The position numbers and the translations under genes were made by a program. This document shows, one piece after another, positions 24,866 to 34,200 of a stretch of DNA of 52,105 nt. This DNA is from Dactylosporangium siamense (GTDB taxonomy: Bacteria; Actinomycetota; Actinomycetes; Mycobacteriales; Micromonosporaceae), in contig NZ_BONQ01000185.1 in the NCBI RefSeq assembly GCF_016862795.1, positions 1 through 52,105 on the forward strand, in the 5' to 3' direction. The notes beneath the pieces were generated by a model, which searched no databases, was not told the origin of the DNA, and worked only from the letters and a program-made list of their open reading frames with translations. Numbering within the stretch: the first letter of the stretch is position 1; each line of letters opens with the position of its first letter.

Positions 24866-25951
24866 ATGAGAATCACCCCACGTCCCGCCGTAGCCTTACT
24901 GAGCCTGACACTGGCCGCCGCCGCCCTGGCGGGCTGCAGTGAGGAGGCCGCGGGGGACAAGACCGCCACGGACGCGGGCGGCTGCAAGCCGGCCGACGTC
25001 AAGCTGGTCGGTCAGGTCCGTAACGAGTCCAACCCCTACGAGGCCTCGTGGCTGGCCGGTGGCGACGCCTTCGCCAAGTCGGTCGGCCTGACCCAGGAGC
25101 GCCTCACCTACGGCGGCGACTCCACCAAGCAGCAGGAGCAGATCAGCCAGATCCTGGCCAAGGGCGACAAGTGCCTCGTCCTCAACGTGCTCCCCAACGG
25201 TGACTCGGACACCGCTCCGATCGTCAAGGGTGCCGACAAGGCCGGTGCCTACCTCGTCACGCAGTGGAACAAGCCGGCCGACCTGAAGCCGGCCGACTAC
25301 AAGACGTGGGTCAGCCACATCACGTACAACGGTGTCGAGTCGGGCCAGCAGATCGGCGACGCGCTCGCCACGGCGATCGGCGGCTCGGGCGGCATCATCG
25401 CGCTGCAGGGCGTCCTGGACACCGCGGCCGCCAAGGACCGGTTCGCCGGCCTCCAGGCGTCGCTGAAGAAGAACCCGGGCGTCACGCTGCTCGACCAGCA
25501 GGCCGCCAACTTCTCCCGCGCCGAGGCGCTCACGGTGACCAAGACCCTGCTGACCAAGCACGGCGACAAGGTCAAGGCCATCTGGGCGGCCAACGATGAC
25601 ATGGCCCTCGGTGCGCTGGAAGCCCTCCAGCAGGCGGGTCTGTCCGGCAAGGTCGCTGTTGCCGGTATCGACGCCGTTCCGGACGCCGTGAAGGCGGTCA
25701 ACGACGGCACCATGACCGCGACCGTCTCCAGCGACGGCACCTGGCAGGGTGGCATCGGTCTGGCGATCGGCTTCTGCGTCGCGACCGGCAAGCTGAAGGT
25801 CGCCGACATCGCCGCCGCGAACCGGGCGTTCTTCGCCAAGCAGTTCCTCGTCACCAAGGCCAACGCCGCCGACTTCTCGCAGCCGAAGACGACCGCGTCC
25901 GACTTCGAGTGCGGCAACGTCTTCAACCGTGTGGCCGGGCCCCTGACGTGA
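24866..25951 (+). CDS. Sugar ABC transporter substrate-binding lipoprotein
   Basis: 361 residues; the ATG follows GAGGA. A lipoprotein signal ends LAGC with Cys24 lipidated. The mature part is a Peripla_BP_4/ribose-type binding protein: GQVRNESNPYEASWLAGGDAF, then KGADKAGAYLVTQWNKP, and WAANDDMALGALEALQQAG with the usual DDMALG ligand contacts. It is the first gene of the importer and about 105 bp after kduD. The binding-protein/ATPase/two-permease layout is like YtfQRT-YjfF for galactofuranose, so the substrate may be a galactose-derived sugar or uronate. Exact substrate unknown. Confidence 0.9.
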   Translation: MRITPRPAVALLSLTLAAAALAGCSEEAAGDKTATDAGGCKPADVKLVGQVRNESNPYEASWLAGGDAFAKSVGLTQERLTYGGDSTKQQEQISQILAKGDKCLVLNVLPNGDSDTAPIVKGADKAGAYLVTQWNKPADLKPADYKTWVSHITYNGVESGQQIGDALATAIGGSGGIIALQGVLDTAAAKDRFAGLQASLKKNPGVTLLDQQAANFSRAEALTVTKTLLTKHGDKVKAIWAANDDMALGALEALQQAGLSGKVAVAGIDAVPDAVKAVNDGTMTATVSSDGTWQGGIGLAIGFCVATGKLKVADIAAANRAFFAKQFLVTKANAADFSQPKTTASDFECGNVFNRVAGPLT

Positions 25952-26949
25952 CCGTGACATCCGAGGTCGTCACAGCGCCTCGCCGTAGCTCTCGGCGAGG
26001 CGCGTCGTTCCGAGACGCTGGCCCACCGGTCGCACTGGTCGTCATCTACCTGGTGTTCGCGGCCCTGAGCCCGCAGTTCCGCAGTCTCGGGAACGCCCAG
26101 AACATCATGGATGCCGCCGCGGTGCTCGCGGTCGTCACCTGCGGCATCACGTTCGTGCTGATGATGGGGTCCATCGACCTCTCCTCCGCCGGCGTGATGG
26201 GTGCCTCGGCCCTGACCGTGTCACTCCTGGTGGCCAACAATCGCAACGACAACGACCTCGGACTTCTCGGGATCGCGGTCGCGGTCCTGCTGGGCTGCGC
26301 GTTCGGCTGTCTGAGCGGGCTCGCGCTGGTGCTGCTGAAGGTGCCGTCGTTCATGGCCACGCTGGGGGTGTCGGCGATCGGGCTCGGCGTCGCCACCCTC
26401 ATGTTCGCCGGCGTCCAGCCCAACATCACCGACGCCATGCTCAAGGGCTGGGCGATCGACCGCTTCCTGGGGCTGTCCTATCTCACCTGGATCGCCGTCG
26501 CGTGCATCCTGGTGGGCTGGCTCATCCAGCGCTACACCCGGCTCGGCCGATACGCCTACGCGATCGGCGGCGCCGAGGAGGTGCTCGCGCTCTCCGGTGT
26601 CAAGGTGAAGCCGTACAAGGTCGCGGTCTTCGCCCTCGCCGGAGCCTTCTACGGTCTGGGCGGGGTCATGGTGACCAGTCAGCTGGGCGCCGGCCTCGTC
26701 CAGGCCGGCAACGGATACGACTTCTCGGCCATCACCGCCGCCGTCGTCGGCGGCACCCTGCTCACCGGGGGCCGGGGCGGCGTCCTGCACTCCGCCGTGG
26801 GCGTCCTGCTCGTCATGGTGCTCACGAACGGGCTCGTGCAGGTCGGCGTCAGCCCCTACTGGCAGGGCGGGGTCGAGGGTCTCATCGTGGTCGCCGCGGT
26901 CGCCGCCGCGGTCATCCCGCAGCGTCGCAGAAACCAGGTGGTCAAATGA
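25948..26949 (+). CDS. Sugar ABC transporter permease 1 (RbsC type)
   Basis: 333 residues from the GTG in the GTGA overlap with the binding protein. It has about eight to ten membrane helices and the BPD_transp_2 signature region (LLKVPSFMATLGVSAIGLGVA; AYAIGGAEEVLALSGVKVKPYK; VVGGTLLTGGRGGVLHSAVG). It belongs to the ribose/xylose/galactose permease family. With the second permease it probably forms a heterodimeric channel, unlike the RbsC homodimer. Its stop overlaps the ATPase start. Confidence 0.92.
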   Translation: MTVTSEVVTAPRRSSRRGASFRDAGPPVALVVIYLVFAALSPQFRSLGNAQNIMDAAAVLAVVTCGITFVLMMGSIDLSSAGVMGASALTVSLLVANNRNDNDLGLLGIAVAVLLGCAFGCLSGLALVLLKVPSFMATLGVSAIGLGVATLMFAGVQPNITDAMLKGWAIDRFLGLSYLTWIAVACILVGWLIQRYTRLGRYAYAIGGAEEVLALSGVKVKPYKVAVFALAGAFYGLGGVMVTSQLGAGLVQAGNGYDFSAITAAVVGGTLLTGGRGGVLHSAVGVLLVMVLTNGLVQVGVSPYWQGGVEGLIVVAAVAAAVIPQRRRNQVVK

Positions 26950-28472
26950 GCGTCGCAGAAATGCCGGCGCTGGAGGTCCGCGGGCTCGTCAAGCACTACC
27001 CGGGCGTCAAGGCGCTCGACGGTGTCGACCTGGTGGTCCGTCAGCACGAGGTCCTCGGTCTGGCCGGCGAGAACGGCGCGGGCAAGTCCACGCTGCTCAA
27101 GGCGCTGGTCGGCCTGGTCACCCCCGACGCCGGTGAGATCTACGTGCGCGGCGAGGCCGTCAAGCTCCGCAGCGTCGTCGAGGCCGCCAACCACGGCATC
27201 GGGATGGTCTTCCAGGAGCAGTCCCTGGTGCCCAACCTGACCGCCGCGGAGAACATCCTCCTCGGCAGCGAAGGGGCCTCGGTCCGTCGCGGCCTGTACC
27301 GCTGGGACGTCATGCGCCGGCTGGCCCAGGAGCAGCTCGACAAGATCGGGTCGAAGATCGACCCCCTGGCCAGGACCGACTCGCTGTCCTTCGCCGACCG
27401 GCAGATGGTCGAGATCGCCAAGGTGCTGCGCATCGAGCAACGCAGCCAGCACCCGCCGGTGATCATCCTGGACGAGCCGACCTCGGTGCTGGAGTCCAAG
27501 GAGATCGACACCCTGTTCGCGCAGATCCGCCGGCTGCGCGAGTTCGCCTCGGTCGTCTTCGTCTCGCACCGTCTCGACGAGGTGCTGGACGTGTGCGACC
27601 GGGTGACGGTGCTGCGCAGCGGCCAGTCGGTCGGCGAGGTCGCCGCGGCCGGTGCCGTGCCGCGCGAGCTGCACCGGATGATGATCGGGTCCACCGGGTC
27701 GGACGACCACTACCACGAGAACGCCGCCTCGGTCGTCGGGTCCGAGCAGCCCCGGCTGTCCGTCCGCGGGCTGTCGGGCAAGTCGTTCCGCGGCATCGAC
27801 CTGGACGTCGCGGCCGGTGAGATCGTGTCGATCGTCGGCGTGCACGGATCCGGCCGCGAGGACGTCTGCCGGGCGCTGTTCGGCGCCGAGCCGGCCACCG
27901 CCGGTGAGATCCGGATGGACGGCCGGAAGATCGATCTTCGCAGCACCCGTGCCGCGTGCGCCGCCGGCATCGGCTACGTGCCGGCCGAACGCAAGATCGA
28001 GGGCATGGTCGGCCCCATGTCGGTGGCCGACAACATGACCCTGACCAAGCAGAAGGCGCGCTGCGCGGGTCCCTTCGTGGCACCCGCGAAACAGGCCAGC
28101 CTGGTGGACCGCTGGATCGAGCGGCTGTCCATCCGCACGCCGACCCGTGACACCGCGATCCAGCGGCTGTCCGGCGGCAACCAGCAGAAGGTGGTCCTGG
28201 CCCGGTGGCTGGTCGGCGGCGACATCAAGCTGCTCCTGCTGGACCATCCGACGCGCGGCCTGGACATCGGTGCCCGCTCGGAGGTGTACCGGCTGATGCG
28301 TGAGCTCGCCGCGAGTGGCGTCGCCACCGTGCTGCTGGCCGACAGCCTCGAGGAGGCCATCGGCATGGCCGACCGGATCCTGGTCATGAACGACGGACGG
28401 GTCGTGACCGAGGTCGCCTGCCCCGCCGGCGGCAAGCCGAGCCCTCTGGACCTCGTGAAAGAGATGGTATGA
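26946..28472 (+). CDS. Sugar ABC transporter ATPase with two nucleotide-binding domains (RbsA type)
   Basis: 508 residues; ATG overlaps the permease stop. Domain 1 has Walker A GENGAGKST at 41-49, an atypical signature LSFADRQ at 147-153 and Walker B ILDEPTS at 174-180. Domain 2 has a degenerate Walker A GVHGSGR at 298-304, a good signature LSGGNQQ at 408-414 and LLDHPTRGLD near 431-440, where His434 replaces the catalytic Glu. Degeneracy of domain 2 is normal for RbsA/MglA proteins, leaving one working ATP site, but the Glu-to-His change is worth noting. It energises import by the two permeases. Confidence 0.92.
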   Translation: MSVAEMPALEVRGLVKHYPGVKALDGVDLVVRQHEVLGLAGENGAGKSTLLKALVGLVTPDAGEIYVRGEAVKLRSVVEAANHGIGMVFQEQSLVPNLTAAENILLGSEGASVRRGLYRWDVMRRLAQEQLDKIGSKIDPLARTDSLSFADRQMVEIAKVLRIEQRSQHPPVIILDEPTSVLESKEIDTLFAQIRRLREFASVVFVSHRLDEVLDVCDRVTVLRSGQSVGEVAAAGAVPRELHRMMIGSTGSDDHYHENAASVVGSEQPRLSVRGLSGKSFRGIDLDVAAGEIVSIVGVHGSGREDVCRALFGAEPATAGEIRMDGRKIDLRSTRAACAAGIGYVPAERKIEGMVGPMSVADNMTLTKQKARCAGPFVAPAKQASLVDRWIERLSIRTPTRDTAIQRLSGGNQQKVVLARWLVGGDIKLLLLDHPTRGLDIGARSEVYRLMRELAASGVATVLLADSLEEAIGMADRILVMNDGRVVTEVACPAGGKPSPLDLVKEMV

Positions 28473-28502
28473 GCGGTCAGCGGAGCGGCTCGGGCCGCTC
28501 AT
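28469..28502 (+). terminator. Stem-loop between the ATPase and the second permease
   Basis: ATGAGCGG (28469-28476) pairs with CCGCTCAT (28495-28502), starting inside the ATPase stop region. The 82-bp gap to the next gene is the only real gap within the transporter operon. It may attenuate or stabilise the message rather than fully terminate. Confidence 0.4.
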
Positions 28503-28554
28503 CATGTGACAGGTTCGGCTCAGGTCGACGCCGGAGCGCAGCGGAGGTGGCGGC

Positions 28555-29541
28555 ATGAGCACTCCAGTCGCTGTCGCTGAACCTGCGGCCAATCCAGCGG
28601 GCCCGCGCCGTGCGGGGCGACTCACCGGGTTCATGCCGCTCATCGCCCTGGTGGCGCTGGTGCTCGCCCTGGCCATCGCCGATTCGGACTTCCTGACCAC
28701 CCGGAGCCTGACCGCGGCGCTGCGGACCGCGGCGCCGCTCATCGTGCTCGCCGCGGGGGCGACGCTCGTCGTGCTCTGCGGCGGCATCGACCTGTCCATC
28801 GCGGCCCTCGCGTCGCTGTCGACCGTGCTGCTGGCCCTGTGGCTGCCGGACCTCGGCGGCCTCGCCACGCCGGTGGTCATCCTGGCCGCGACGGCGATCG
28901 GCGCGGTGCAGGGCGTGGCGCACGTGCTGCTGCGGATCCCGTCGTTCATCGTCACGCTGGGCGGGATGAGCATCCTGTCCGCGGTCGCCCTCGTCGTCTC
29001 CGGCGCCGGCACCGTGCGGGTGGTGGACGACACGCCGGTCAAGTGGCTCGAGCTCTACGTCGGCGGCTACGTGCCGATGTCGGCCGCGGTGGCGATCATC
29101 GTCGTCGCGGTGATCGCCGTGGTCCTCAAGGTGACCCCGCTGCAGAGCTGGGTCTCGGCCACCGGCTACTCCGAGTCGGCCGCGCGGCTCGCCGGCACGC
29201 CCGTCGACCTGGTCAAGATCGCCGCGTTCTGCGTCTCCGGCGCCTGCGCCGGGCTCGCCGCGGTCATGCTCGTCTCCCGCCAGTACAGCGGCGGCCCCAC
29301 CATGGCCGACAACCTGCTGCTGCCGGCGGTCGCGGCGATCGTCGTGGGCGGCACCGCGATCACCGGTGGTCACGGCAGCGTGTGGCGGAGCCTCGCCGGC
29401 GCGCTCGTCGTGACGCTGCTGCGGGTCGGCCTGCCGATCGTCGGCGTGCCGTCCGCCTACGAGCAGATCCTGTACGGCGTCATCATCGTCGTCTGCGTCG
29501 CGCTCACCCTCGACTGGTCCAAGGTCTCGATCATCAAATAG
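28555..29541 (+). CDS. Sugar ABC transporter permease 2 (RbsC type)
   Basis: 328 residues; the ATG follows GGAGGTGG. About eight or more membrane helices; conserved family segments VVLCGGIDLSIAALASLS, LLRIPSFIVTLGGMSILS and IVVGGTAITGGHGSVWRSLAG. It is a distant paralogue of the first permease and completes a two-permease importer like YtfT-YjfF. It is followed 28 bp later by the aldehyde dehydrogenase. Confidence 0.92.
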   Translation: MSTPVAVAEPAANPAGPRRAGRLTGFMPLIALVALVLALAIADSDFLTTRSLTAALRTAAPLIVLAAGATLVVLCGGIDLSIAALASLSTVLLALWLPDLGGLATPVVILAATAIGAVQGVAHVLLRIPSFIVTLGGMSILSAVALVVSGAGTVRVVDDTPVKWLELYVGGYVPMSAAVAIIVVAVIAVVLKVTPLQSWVSATGYSESAARLAGTPVDLVKIAAFCVSGACAGLAAVMLVSRQYSGGPTMADNLLLPAVAAIVVGGTAITGGHGSVWRSLAGALVVTLLRVGLPIVGVPSAYEQILYGVIIVVCVALTLDWSKVSIIK

Positions 29542-29569
29542 CCGATCCCGGCACCTACGGAAGGCCATC

Positions 29570-31066
29570 ATGCCCCACGAGAACTCCCCGCTCCTGCCCG
29601 CCGTCCGCTCGTTCCTGTCCTCGCCCAAGCAGCTGCTGATCGGCGGCGAATGGGTGGACGCGAAGGACGGCAAGACGTTCGCCACCGTCAACCCGTCGAC
29701 CGAAGAGGACCTTGTCCAGGTCGCGTACGGGTCCGCCGTCGACGTGGACCGCGCGGTCGTGGCGGCTCGCACGGCGTTCGAGCACGGCTCGGCGTGGTCG
29801 AGGTTCACCCCGCGGCAGCGCTCCCACCTGCTGTGGCGCATCGGCGACCTGATCGACGCCCACGCCGACGAGTTCGCCCAGCTGGAGGCCCTCGACAACG
29901 GCAAGCGCGTCGAAGCGGCCCGCGACGGTGACGTGGCGATCGCCGCCGAGCTCTTCCGGTACTTCGCGGGCTGGGCGACCAAGATGGAGGGCACCTCCAT
30001 CCCGATGTCCGTGCCGGGCCGGGAGTTCCACGCCTACACCCGCCGCGAGCCGGTCGGCGTCGTCGCGGGCATCGTGCCGTGGAACTTCCCCCTGCTGATG
30101 GCCTGCTTCAAGATCGTCCCGGCCATCACCGCGGGCAACACCGTCATCCTCAAGCCGGCCGAGCAGACGCCCCTGACCGCGCTGCGCCTCGGCGAGCTCC
30201 TGCTCGAGGCCGGCCTGCCCGCCGGCGTCGTGAACGTCGTGCCCGGCTTCGGTGACACCGGGGCCGCGCTGGTCGACCACCACGGCGTCGACAAGGTCGC
30301 CTTCACCGGCAGCACCGAGGTCGGCAAGAAGATCGCCGCCGCGGCCTCGGGCAACCTCAAGAAGGTCTCCCTCGAGCTCGGCGGCAAGGCTCCCAACATC
30401 ATCTTCAACGACGCCGACATCGAGGCCGCCATCGCCGGCGCGGTGCTGGGTGGCTACTTCAACGAGGGGCAGTGCTGCGTCAACGGCTCGCGCCTCTACG
30501 TCCAGCGGGGCGTCTTCGACGAGGTCGTCGAGGGAGTGGCCGCGGCCGCGCGCGCGATCAAGGTCGGCGACGGCTTCGACCCGGCCTCGCAGATGGGTCC
30601 GCTCGTTTCCCGGGAACAGCACGAGAAGGTGCTGGGCTACATCCGTGGAGCGGTGCAGGATGGCGCCGTTCTGAACGCGGGAAGCGCCGACGCGGTCGGT
30701 GAGCGCGGCTATTTCGTGGCGCCGACGCTGATCACTTCCGTGAACGAGCAGATGGCCGTGCAGACCGACGAGATCTTCGGCCCGGTCGTGACCGCGATTC
30801 CGTTCGACACCGAGGACGAGGTCGTCGCGGCCGCGAACAACACCGTGTACGGGCTCGCCGCCGGTGTCTGGTCGCAGAACATCGGCACGGCGCACCGCGT
30901 CGGTGCCCGGCTGCGGGCCGGCACGGTGTGGCTCAACACGTGGCACGCCGACGACGTCACCTTGCCGCGCGGTGGCTTCAAGCAGTCGGGCTGGGGCCGC
31001 GAGCTCGGGTCGTTCGGCCTGGACGACTACACCGAGCTGAAGACGGTCATCGCCGAGCTGCGTTGA
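29570..31066 (+). CDS. NAD(P)-dependent aldehyde dehydrogenase
   Basis: 498 residues; ATG after GGAAGG. It is a full-length ALDH superfamily member with VPWNFPLLM at 169-177, KPAEQTPL at 195-202, FTGSTEVG at 245-252, catalytic Glu269 in LELGGKAPN and catalytic Cys303 in GQCC. It oxidises an aldehyde to the carboxylic acid with NAD(P). It is the last gene of the kduI-kduD-importer block, before a terminator and the secreted galactose oxidase. I infer a sugar-aldehyde substrate, for example a C6 aldehyde of galactose giving a uronate; alternatives are an alpha-ketoglutarate semialdehyde or lactaldehyde step. Confidence 0.9.
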   Translation: MPHENSPLLPAVRSFLSSPKQLLIGGEWVDAKDGKTFATVNPSTEEDLVQVAYGSAVDVDRAVVAARTAFEHGSAWSRFTPRQRSHLLWRIGDLIDAHADEFAQLEALDNGKRVEAARDGDVAIAAELFRYFAGWATKMEGTSIPMSVPGREFHAYTRREPVGVVAGIVPWNFPLLMACFKIVPAITAGNTVILKPAEQTPLTALRLGELLLEAGLPAGVVNVVPGFGDTGAALVDHHGVDKVAFTGSTEVGKKIAAAASGNLKKVSLELGGKAPNIIFNDADIEAAIAGAVLGGYFNEGQCCVNGSRLYVQRGVFDEVVEGVAAAARAIKVGDGFDPASQMGPLVSREQHEKVLGYIRGAVQDGAVLNAGSADAVGERGYFVAPTLITSVNEQMAVQTDEIFGPVVTAIPFDTEDEVVAAANNTVYGLAAGVWSQNIGTAHRVGARLRAGTVWLNTWHADDVTLPRGGFKQSGWGRELGSFGLDDYTELKTVIAELR

Positions 31067-31097
31067 GCCCGGAGCAAGCCGTTTGAACTGACGAGAT

Positions 31098-31125
31098 AGG
31101 CCCCCGGGAATGCTTCCGGGGGCCT
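31098..31125 (+). terminator. Terminator after the aldehyde dehydrogenase
   Basis: AGGCCCCCGGgAA pairs with TTCCGGGGGCCT around a TGC loop, with one bulged G. It separates the catabolic operon from the galactose-oxidase gene, so the latter needs its own promoter. Confidence 0.8.
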
Positions 31126-31143
31126 GCCTCGCGTTCGGATGTG

Positions 31144-31225
31144 GTTCTCATATGAGAACGCTGTAATTTTATGTTCACGTATATGGACACAGTTCTTGAC
31201 GATGTATTCATAGTTGCCCTACGTT
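31144..31225 (+). promoter_or_regulatory. Promoter of the galactose-oxidase gene with two IclR operator candidates
   Basis: GTTCTCATATGAGAAC (31144-31159) is a perfect 16-bp palindrome. GTTCACGTATATGGAC (31173-31188) matches the sites near kduI; the two start 29 bp apart. TTGACG (31196-31201), 18 bp and TACGTT (31220-31225) form a plausible promoter downstream. The sites lie upstream of the -35, so activation or repression are both possible. Confidence 0.65.
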
Positions 31226-31286
31226 CAGGCTCTCCGTGATGGCGTCCGCCTCGCCCTCACGTCCGCCGAACCTCAAGGGATCTCTT

Positions 31287-34200
31287 ATGAAAGTGCCCCG
31301 CAGGTCGCTCCGCATCCGCCTATCCACTCATTTCGACCGATTCTCGTCCCGGGCCACCACGGCGCTCGCCGCTCTGACGCTGGTCGCCGGTTCGGCGGTC
31401 GCCGTCGCGCTGCCCACCCCCGCGCTCGCGGCCCCTGACAACGATGGCCGGCTCAAGGTGCTGCTGTTCTACAAGGCCAATTTCCACGCGTCCAACGTGG
31501 AGGCCCGGCAGGCTGTGCGTAACCTGGCGACCCAGCTCGGCGCCCAGTACAACCAGCCGGTCGACATCCAGGAGACCGACGACCCGGCGGCGTTCACGAC
31601 CGCCAACCTCGCCATCCAGGACACGGTGGTCTTCGCGCAGACCGGCGGCGTGCTGTTCAACGCCGCACAGCGCAGCGCGCTCGAGGCCTACATCCGCGGT
31701 GGCGGCGGCTACATGGGCATGCACTACGACGCCTGGTCGGTCGGTGAGAGCGAGGCCGACGTCAACCCGTTCTACTACCGCCTCGTCGGCGCCGTCTCCG
31801 AGGGACACCCGGAGAACCCCGGCGTGCGGCCGGGCCGGGTCTTCGTGCGGGACGCCACGCACCCGCTCGTCGCGGGCGTGACGACCAGCATCACCCGCAG
31901 CGACGAGTGGTACGACTGGGTCGTCAACCCGGGACCCAACGTCCGCACCCTGATCGAGGCCGACGAGGCCTCGTACGGCATGGGCCGGCAGGGCTCCTCG
32001 CACCCGCTCACCTGGTGCCAGACGATCGACTCCGGCCGGTCCTGGTACACCTCCATGGGCCACGAGGGCACCGCCTACGCCGAGCCCTACATGCTCGCGC
32101 AGATGAAGAACGGCCTCGCCTACTCAGCCAAGCTGCTGCCCGCGGACTGCTCCCCGCCGCGGAAGGACTCGGCAGGTGCCTGGAGCGGCGTCACGCCGTG
32201 GCCGCTGGTGCCGATCAACATGGCGCTCACCTCCGACGGCCGGGTGCAGTCCTTCGGCAGCGTCGGCGGCTGGGCCAACGACACCACGCCGTACGACTGG
32301 ACCGGCAACGACGGGGTGACCCAGGGCGGCCAGATGGAGGTCGACGTCTGGAACCCGGCAACGCCGAGAACCCTGGCGAACCTCCGCGACGGCATCATCC
32401 CGAACACCACGTACACCGACCTGTTCTGCTCCATGCAGGTCCAGATGCCGCACGACCACTCGATCATGACGGTCGGCGGCGACGACGGCATGGGCGGCAA
32501 CGCCCCGAACGACGGCTCGATCGGTGTCACCAGCTACTCCACGAACAACGGGCTGCAGACCGAGGCGCCGCTGAACATCCCGCGGTGGTACCCGACGGGC
32601 ACCACGATGCCCAACGGCTCCGTCGTCGTGCAGGGCGGCACCCTCACCGGCGGACCCGGCGGCGCCGGTGTCAAGACCCCGGAGATCTACACGCCGGAGA
32701 CCGGCACGGGCTGGAAGCTGCTCACCGGCGCCACCAGCACGGCCGCGTACGGTGACGGCGGCTCCGACCACGCCGGCAACGACGAGAACCGCTGGTGGTA
32801 CCCCCGGGCGTTCGTCGCCCCGACCACCGGCACGCTGTTCAACATCACCGGCACGCAGATGTACGAGCTGAACCCCGCCGGCAACGGCGGCACCGGTCAG
32901 ATCACGCTGCGTGGCACCCTGCCGGCGAACATCTCCAACCAGGGCGCCAACGGCAACCCGGTCGGTGCCACGTCGACCGCGGTGATGTACCGCCCCGGCA
33001 AGATCATGCAGGTCGGCGGCGGCTGGTGGGGCAACGGCGGTGGCCCGGACGGCGCCCGCGCCGGCTTCACCGTCGACATCACCGGCGGCACCGCCAACCC
33101 GGTCATCACGGCGATCCCGCCGATGAAGTACCAGCGGCACTGGCTGACCTCGACGCTCCTGCCCGACGGCCGGGTGCTCATCACCGGCGGCAGCCGGGAG
33201 AACAACGGCAACGGCAGCTACGTCACCAACCCCGAGATCTGGGACCCGGTCACCAACACCTGGTCCGAGGTCGTCGTGGCGCACGAGCACGCCCGGCTCT
33301 ACCACTCCACCGCCCTGCTCCTGCCCGACGGCCGGGTCATGGTCGGCGGCGGCGGCGCTCCCGGTCCGCGCAACTACACGGACGTGGAGTACTACTCGCC
33401 GAACTACCTGTTCAACGGCGACTCGGTCGCCCCGCGGCCGGTGATCAGCGCCGCGCCGCAGAAGATCGGGTACAACGGCAACTTCCAGATCACCGCGACC
33501 GGCACGGTCTCCCGGGTCACGCTGGTCCGCAACGGTTCCGTGACGCACGGGTTCAACAACGACCAGAACTTCCAGGACCTGGCGTTCTCCCAGTCGGGTG
33601 GCACGGTGAACATCACCTCGCCGCTCAACGGCAACTACGCCCCGCCCGGGTCGTACATGCTGTACGTCTGGGACAACACCGGCACCCCGTCGGTCGCGAA
33701 GATCCTGCAGATCGACCCGTCGGTCCTCATGACCCAGCTCAACCCGCGGGTCGTCGACCAGTTCGAGTACCCGCGCCTGCCCGCCGAGTGGCGCACCAAC
33801 AACCCGCCCGCGACCGTCGACGTCGCCGCCGGCAACAGCCGGATGTCGCCGTGGAACGTCGTGAGCCAGGTCCAGCTGGTGCGCGGCAACGCCACCGGTC
33901 AGGGCGGCATGGGCTACACCGGGTACCAGCTCAGCCTGGGCACCACGGGCAACATGACCCGCACCGTCAGCGACCTCACCCCCGGCAACACCTACCGGAT
34001 CTCGCTGCGCTACGCACGCGACGCCCGGTCGGCCGGGACCGCCGCGGCGACAGGCACAGTGACGATCGGCAACCTGAACGCCACACTCACCGCCACGACC
34101 GCCCAACCCTCGACGGCCCCGTACGCCACGTACGTCGGCACCTTCACGGCCGCGACCGCTTCGCAGCTGCTCACCCTGAAGGCCGCCGCGGGCAGCGGTG

